In this document: positions 59,529-64,000 of the stretch, piece by piece
How positions within the stretch are numbered: the first letter of the stretch is position 1
Layout of the letters: the number at the start of each line of letters is the position of its first letter
Assembly (NCBI GenBank): GCA_035538335.1
Contig: DATLKN010000016.1
Coordinates: forward strand, 1 to 64,000
DNA length: 64,000 nucleotides
Direction: 5' to 3'
Source of the DNA: AP-15 sp035538335
GTDB lineage: Bacteria; Pseudomonadota; Alphaproteobacteria; ATCC43930; CGMCC-115725
Position numbers and translations under genes: made by a program
Notes under the pieces: generated by a model
The model's input: only the letters and a program-made list of their open reading frames with translations
The model's database searches: none
What the model was told of the DNA's origin: nothing

Positions 59529-62264
59529 ATGCTGACGCTCGGCTCCTTCGCCTTTGCCGCCCCTTGGGTGCTGCTCGGTCTCGTTGCGCTGCCGCTGTTG
59601 TGGTGGCTGCTGCGCGTCACGCCGCCGGCGCCGCGGCGCATCTCGTTCCCGGCGATCCGTCTGCTACTCGGCCTGGTGCCGCGCGAGGAAACGCCGGCGC
59701 GCACGCCGCTATGGCTGATCCTGTTGCGCATGTTGCTGCTCGTGCTGGTGATCCTCGCCTTCGCCCGCCCGCTGATCCACCCGCAGGCGCGGCTGGCCGC
59801 CAGCGGGCCGATCGTGCTGGTGGTCGACGACGACTGGGCCGCCGCGCGCGACTGGGCGGCCCGCCAGTCGGAGCTCGCCGACCTGCTCGCCGAGGCCGAG
59901 CGCGAAGGGCGGCAGATCGTCCTGGTCACGACCGCGCCGCCAGCCGGCGGCCAGGCGATGCCGCCGCTCGCCCCGCTGCGCGCCGCCGATGCGCGCGCCG
60001 CGGTGCGCGAGTTGCGGCCGAAGCCGTGGCCGGTCGACCGGGCGGCGGCGCTCGCGCAGCTGAAGGCGCTGTCGCTGCCGGCCGCCCGCTCGGCGGTCTG
60101 GGTCAGCGACGGGCTCGCGCAAGAGATGCCGGGCCGGGACACAGGCAGCGGCGAGAAGGCTGCCGCGGCGCTCGCCCGCTACCTGAAAGACCGGGGCAGC
60201 CTGCGCTACGTCACCGCGCCGGCGCAGAGCGCGCCGCTGCTGCTCGCGCCGCGGCAGGCGGCGGGCGGCGATCTCGGCGTCGTATTGCACGGCCTGCCGG
60301 CGCCGGTGCCGCGCCTCGTCTACCTGCGGGCGAGCGGCGCCGATGGGCGGCTGCTGACGCGGCGCCCGGTGACGATCCCGGCCGGGGCAAGCCGGGTCGC
60401 GGCGACCCTGCCGATGCCGACCGAGCTGCGCAACAAGGCAGCGCGGATCGACGTCGAAGCCGCCCGCTCGGCCGGCGCGGTCGTGCTGCTCGACGAACGC
60501 TGGCGCCGCCGCCCGGTCGGCATCGTCGCGCCGCCGCGCCCGGCCGGACAGCCGCTGCTCAGCAACACCTATTACCTGGAGCGCGCGCTCGCCCCCTATG
60601 CGCAAGTGCGCCACAGCACGCTCGCCGAGCTTTTCGCGCGCCCGCTCGCGGTGCTGATCTACGCCGACAGCGGTCCCGATTCGGTGCCCGAGACCGAGAG
60701 GATCAAGAACTGGATCGAAAAGGGCGGGCTGCTGCTGCGCTTCGCCGGGCCGCACCTGGCGCAGCAGGAGGATCCGCTGCTGCCGGTTCGCCTGCGCCGC
60801 GGCGGTCGCACGATCGGCGGCGCCATGTCGTGGGAGCGGCCGGCACGGCTCGCCGCGTTTCCGCGCGGCAGCCCCTTCGCCGGCCTGCCGATCCCCGCCG
60901 ACGTGACCGTGTCGCGGCAGGTGCTGGCGCAGCCCGACATCGATCTCGCCGGCAAGATCTGGGCCAGGCTGGCCGACGGCACGCCGCTCGTCACCGCAAC
61001 GCGGCGCGGGCGCGGCTGGATCGTCCTGGTCCACACGACGGCCAATGCGGATTGGTCAAATCTCGCGCTGTCGGGGCTGTTCGTCGAGATGATGCGGCGC
61101 ATCGTGGCGGTCAGCGAAGGGGTGGCGCAGCCAGTCGGCGGGCGCTTGAAGCCGATCGACACGCTCGACGGCTTCGGCCGCCTGGGCCGCGCGCCGCCGA
61201 CGGCGCGGCCAGTTTCCGGCAAGGCGCTGGCGACGACCGTCGCCTCGGCACGCCACCCACCGGGCTTCTACGGCAAGGGCGACGCGCGGCGCGCGCTCAA
61301 CCTCGGCGCCGGCGTCGGGCGGCTCGCGGCGATCGCGGGTCTGCCGCCGGGGACCGTGCGCGAAGGTTTTGCGAAGAGCCATGAAGTCGATCTGCGGCCG
61401 CCATTGTTGACGCTTGCGATGATGCTGGCGCTCCTCGACCTGCTGATCGCCTACGCGCTGCGCGGCCTATTGTGGCGGCGTCCGGCGCGCGTCGCCGGCG
61501 CCGTCCTCGCCGCCCTCTTGGCGCTCGCCGCCCAGGCCCGCGCCGACGACGCATTCGACAAGCGGGCAACCGAGAAATTCCACCTCGCCTATGTCGAGAC
61601 CGGCGAGGCGCGCGTCGATGGGGTCAGCCGCGCCGGGCTCTTGGGCTTGAGCGAAATCCTGCACCGGCGCACCGCCGTCGATCCGGGCTCCCCGATCGGC
61701 CTCAATGTCGAGCGCGACGATCTGGTGTTCTTTCCGCTCATCTACTGGCCGGTCACGCCGGACGAGGCGCCGCCGTCGGCGCCGGCGGTGGCGCGGATCA
61801 ACCGCTATCTGGAAACCGGCGGCACGATCCTGTTCGACACCCGCGACGGCGGCGAGCGCGCCTTCGGCAACGGCGCGACGGCGCAGGCGCAGCTGCGCCG
61901 CCTCGTCGCCGGCGTCAAGATGCCGGCGCTGGTGCCGATCCCGCCCGACCACGTGCTGACCAAATCCTTCTACCTGCTGCACGAATTCCCCGGCGAGTGG
62001 GATGCCGGCAGCCTCTGGGTCGAGCCGGTTTCGGACCAGGTGAACGACGGCGTCTCCAGCGTCATAGTCGGCCCCAACGACTGGGCCGGCGCCTGGGCCG
62101 TGGACGATCGCGGCCGCCCGATGTTCCCGGTCGTCCCGGGCGGCGAAGAGCAGCGCGAGATGGCCTTCCGCTTCGGCGTCAACCTCGTCATGTATGTGCT
62201 GACCGGCAACTACAAGGACGACCAGGTGCACGTGCCGGCGATCCTCGAGCGGCTCGGGCAATGA
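59529..62264 (+). CDS. BatA-like membrane protein with C-terminal DUF4159
   Basis: A 911-residue membrane protein. The N-terminal BatA domain has two hydrophobic segments (LLGLVALPLLWWLLRVTPPA and LWLILLRMLLLVLVILAFAR). A large middle part contains a VWA-related region (IVLVVDDDWAAARDWAARQS) and a glutamine-amidotransferase-like stretch (ALFARPLAVLIYADSG-type segment). One more membrane region lies near residue 625. The C-terminal 220 residues are DUF4159: FHLAYVETGEARVDGVSRAG, then NRYLETGGTILFDTRDGGER. It lies 80 bases after the DUF58 gene and overlaps the next gene by ATGA. Confidence 0.88.
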   Translation: MLTLGSFAFAAPWVLLGLVALPLLWWLLRVTPPAPRRISFPAIRLLLGLVPREETPARTPLWLILLRMLLLVLVILAFARPLIHPQARLAASGPIVLVVDDDWAAARDWAARQSELADLLAEAEREGRQIVLVTTAPPAGGQAMPPLAPLRAADARAAVRELRPKPWPVDRAAALAQLKALSLPAARSAVWVSDGLAQEMPGRDTGSGEKAAAALARYLKDRGSLRYVTAPAQSAPLLLAPRQAAGGDLGVVLHGLPAPVPRLVYLRASGADGRLLTRRPVTIPAGASRVAATLPMPTELRNKAARIDVEAARSAGAVVLLDERWRRRPVGIVAPPRPAGQPLLSNTYYLERALAPYAQVRHSTLAELFARPLAVLIYADSGPDSVPETERIKNWIEKGGLLLRFAGPHLAQQEDPLLPVRLRRGGRTIGGAMSWERPARLAAFPRGSPFAGLPIPADVTVSRQVLAQPDIDLAGKIWARLADGTPLVTATRRGRGWIVLVHTTANADWSNLALSGLFVEMMRRIVAVSEGVAQPVGGRLKPIDTLDGFGRLGRAPPTARPVSGKALATTVASARHPPGFYGKGDARRALNLGAGVGRLAAIAGLPPGTVREGFAKSHEVDLRPPLLTLAMMLALLDLLIAYALRGLLWRRPARVAGAVLAALLALAAQARADDAFDKRATEKFHLAYVETGEARVDGVSRAGLLGLSEILHRRTAVDPGSPIGLNVERDDLVFFPLIYWPVTPDEAPPSAPAVARINRYLETGGTILFDTRDGGERAFGNGATAQAQLRRLVAGVKMPALVPIPPDHVLTKSFYLLHEFPGEWDAGSLWVEPVSDQVNDGVSSVIVGPNDWAGAWAVDDRGRPMFPVVPGGEEQREMAFRFGVNLVMYVLTGNYKDDQVHVPAILERLGQ

Positions 62265-64000
62265 GCAGCAGCGCCTATATCCTGGGTTGGGCGCCAATGC
62301 TGCCGTGGCCGGCGATCGCCGGGCTCGGCGGCCTCGCGCTGTTGCTGCTGGCGGTCGGGGTGATGCGGCGGGCGCGCGGCATCCTCTGGCGGGCACTCGC
62401 CGTCGCGGTCCTCTTGGCCGCGCTCGCCAATCCCTCCCTGATCGAGCAGCGGCGGCAGCTGCACAAGGACGTTGCGGTCATCGTCCTCGACCGCTCGCCG
62501 AGCATGCGCATCGGCAACCGCCGCGCGGCGGCGGACAGCGCGCTCGCCCGAGTGGAGAAGGAGCTCGCGGGCGAACCCGGCCTCGATGTCAGGGTGGTCC
62601 GGGCCGGGCGATCGGCGCCCGGCGCCGACGACCGCGGGACCCGGCTCTTCGCGGCGCTCGACCAGGCGATGGCGAACGTGCCGCGGCGCCGCCTCGCCGG
62701 CGTCGTGATGATCACCGACGGCGAGGTGCACGACGTCCCGAAAGGCGACAGGAAGGCGCTGGCGCAGGCGGTCGGCGCGCCGCTGCACGTGCTGTTGGCG
62801 GGCCAGCCCAACGAGAGGGACCGGCGCCTCGTCGTGACCCGGGCGCCGAGCTACGGGCTCGTCGGTAAGGCTGTGACGGTGACTGTGCGGGTCGAGGACG
62901 AGCCCGCGCCAAAGGCCGGCGAGCGCACCGCGGCCGAGGAGGCGCGCCTTAGCTGGCGCAAGGACGGCGGTGCGCCGCACCGCCGCGTCGTACCGGTCGG
63001 CGAGGATGCGCCGCTCGAAGTGCCGATCGACCACGGCGGGCCCAACGTCATCGAGCTCGAGGTGGCGCCGGGGCCGCATTCGCTCACCCCGGTCAACAAG
63101 CGGGCCGTCGTCGTCGTCAACGGCGTGCGCGACCGGCTTAAGGTGCTGTTGGTCTCGGGCGAGCCAAACCGGGACGAGCGCGTGTGGCGCAACATCCTCA
63201 AATCCGACCCGTCGGTCGATCTCGTCCATTTCACGATACTTCGGCCGCCGGAAAAGCAGGACAACACGCCGATCCGCGAATTGTCGCTGATCGCCTTTCC
63301 GATCCGCGAGCTGTTCGACGTGAAATTGAAGCAGTTCGATCTGATCATTTTCGACCAATACAATCGCGAAGGGATCATTCCGCAGGATTATCTGCAAAAC
63401 GTGGCGCGCTATGTGCGCAACGGCGGGGCTTTCCTCGAAGCGGCCGGGCCAAATTTCGGTTCGCCCTTGAGCCTCGACCGCACGCCGTTGGGCGCGATCC
63501 TGCCGACCGAACCGACGGGCGAAGTGGAGGATGTGGGGTTCAAGCCGGCCCTCACGGCGCTCGGCCGCCGGCACCCGGTGACCGCCGGGCTCGCCGAGGC
63601 CGGACCGGCCGGCGGCAGCCCCGGCTGGGGCCGCCTGTTTCGGCAGATCGATGCGCGGGTCAAGACCGGCGTTACGCTGATGCGCGGCGCCAAGGGCGAG
63701 CCGCTGCTCGTGCTCGACCGCGTCGGCAAGGGGCGGGTGGCGCAGCTTCTGACCGACCAGCTGTGGCTGTGGGCGCGCGGCTTCGAAGGCGGCGGCCCGC
63801 AGGCGGAATTGCTGCGCCGGCTGGCTTATTGGCTGATGAAGGAGCCGGAGCTGTCGGAGAACGCGCTACGCGCGAGCATCCTCGAGGATCGCCTCGTCGT
63901 CACCCGGCAATCGCTGAAGCCGGATAACGGCCCGGTTACCGTCACCTTGCCGGACGGCGGGAAAGAGAGCCTTCGCCTCACGCCGGACAAGGGCGGGCGC
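62261..64000 (+). CDS. Membrane VWA/glutamine-amidotransferase-like protein (3' end outside window)
   Basis: The frame opens at the ATG at 62261, overlapping the previous stop, and is still open at 64000 (580 codons seen). Two N-terminal hydrophobic segments (PAIAGLGGLALLLLAVGVMR and LWRALAVAVLLAALANPSLI) precede a VWA-like strand with VAVIVLDRSPSMRIGNRRAA. A later part, FDLIIFDQYNREGIIPQDYL and NVARYVRNGGAFLEAAGPNF, resembles the class I amidotransferase-like fold found in other large proteins of MoxR operons. It is probably the last gene of the moxR cluster, but the end cannot be seen. Confidence 0.85.
   Translation, partial: MSSSAYILGWAPMLPWPAIAGLGGLALLLLAVGVMRRARGILWRALAVAVLLAALANPSLIEQRRQLHKDVAVIVLDRSPSMRIGNRRAAADSALARVEKELAGEPGLDVRVVRAGRSAPGADDRGTRLFAALDQAMANVPRRRLAGVVMITDGEVHDVPKGDRKALAQAVGAPLHVLLAGQPNERDRRLVVTRAPSYGLVGKAVTVTVRVEDEPAPKAGERTAAEEARLSWRKDGGAPHRRVVPVGEDAPLEVPIDHGGPNVIELEVAPGPHSLTPVNKRAVVVVNGVRDRLKVLLVSGEPNRDERVWRNILKSDPSVDLVHFTILRPPEKQDNTPIRELSLIAFPIRELFDVKLKQFDLIIFDQYNREGIIPQDYLQNVARYVRNGGAFLEAAGPNFGSPLSLDRTPLGAILPTEPTGEVEDVGFKPALTALGRRHPVTAGLAEAGPAGGSPGWGRLFRQIDARVKTGVTLMRGAKGEPLLVLDRVGKGRVAQLLTDQLWLWARGFEGGGPQAELLRRLAYWLMKEPELSENALRASILEDRLVVTRQSLKPDNGPVTVTLPDGGKESLRLTPDKGGR

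Noticed and set aside
59522..61384. Plus-strand open frame of 620 codons overlapping the BatA/DUF4159 gene
   Set aside because: It is an out-of-frame shadow with Arg/Ala-rich translation; the BatA and DUF4159 domains lie in the other frame.

Overview
This is a GC-rich window with dense operons, four-base ATGA/GTGA overlaps and many GTG/TTG starts. The gene content points to an alphaproteobacterium, probably of the Rhodospirillales or a related soil lineage. The markers are a split transhydrogenase (pntAA/pntAB/pntB), a COQ9 homologue, the cell-cycle regulator family TrcR (DUF1013), DUF1192 and DUF1285 proteins, two small DUF465 proteins, a mitochondrial-type aconitase, and an M16 processing-peptidase gene between thrC and a GNAT gene. 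Four families of short palindromic intergenic repeats recur through the window. The organism assignment is inferred from family content; no rRNA or tRNA gene is visible.

Layout. 1-6.6 kb (minus strand): a repeat-rich lipoprotein (cut by the window edge), aconitase, a Kup potassium transporter, and an ECF sigma/anti-sigma pair. 6.9-10.6 kb: the proton-translocating transhydrogenase operon and a glutathione S-transferase, then rpsU. 10.9-18 kb: an amidase followed by a complete Dpp/Opp-type ABC importer. 18.1-20.6 kb: peptide deformylase, COQ9 and a luciferase-like monooxygenase. 20.6-22.3 kb is a plastic patch: the tail of a dead ABC binding-protein gene, an MDR oxidoreductase of different codon use, and an SOS-box motif with no SOS gene beside it. 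22.3-25.8 kb: purEK, ubiX and small DUF465 proteins, ending in a clear terminator. 26-31.6 kb: a secreted beta-propeller protein, then two divergent acyl-CoA synthetase genes, the second being prpE.

The most unusual locus is 31.6-34.2 kb. A compositionally foreign gene for a large P-loop NTPase (NACHT/STAND-like Walker motifs) sits between intact prpE and a second, truncated copy of the prpE 3' end. The two copies differ by about ten substitutions, all synonymous by my reading, plus one 8-base deletion. This looks like cargo delivered by recombination with a foreign prpE allele. It is the best candidate here for an undescribed, possibly defensive, gene.

34-42.4 kb: trcR, a DUF1192 gene, a three-subunit molybdenum hydroxylase with a CoxG-like accessory gene, an enolase-superfamily enzyme, an orphan metal/corrinoid-type binding protein, and a half-length tetrapyrrole-methylase-like gene behind a palindromic promoter and hairpin leader. 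42.7-47.3 kb: the glycine cleavage operon gcvT-gcvH-gcvPA-gcvPB under a tandem glycine riboswitch. 47.4-57.5 kb: housekeeping genes (CDGSH protein, thrB, rnhA, peroxiredoxin, yqgE/algH, GNAT, M16 peptidase, thrC, CCA-adding enzyme, DUF6111, NUDIX, DUF1285). 57.5-64 kb: a MoxR-DUF58-BatA/DUF4159-VWA-like operon that runs off the right edge.

Functional links: the window combines carbon and redox metabolism (aconitase, transhydrogenase, glycine cleavage, propionyl-CoA and acyl-CoA activation), peptide/amide uptake, ubiquinone biosynthesis (ubiX, COQ9) and threonine biosynthesis (thrB, thrC).
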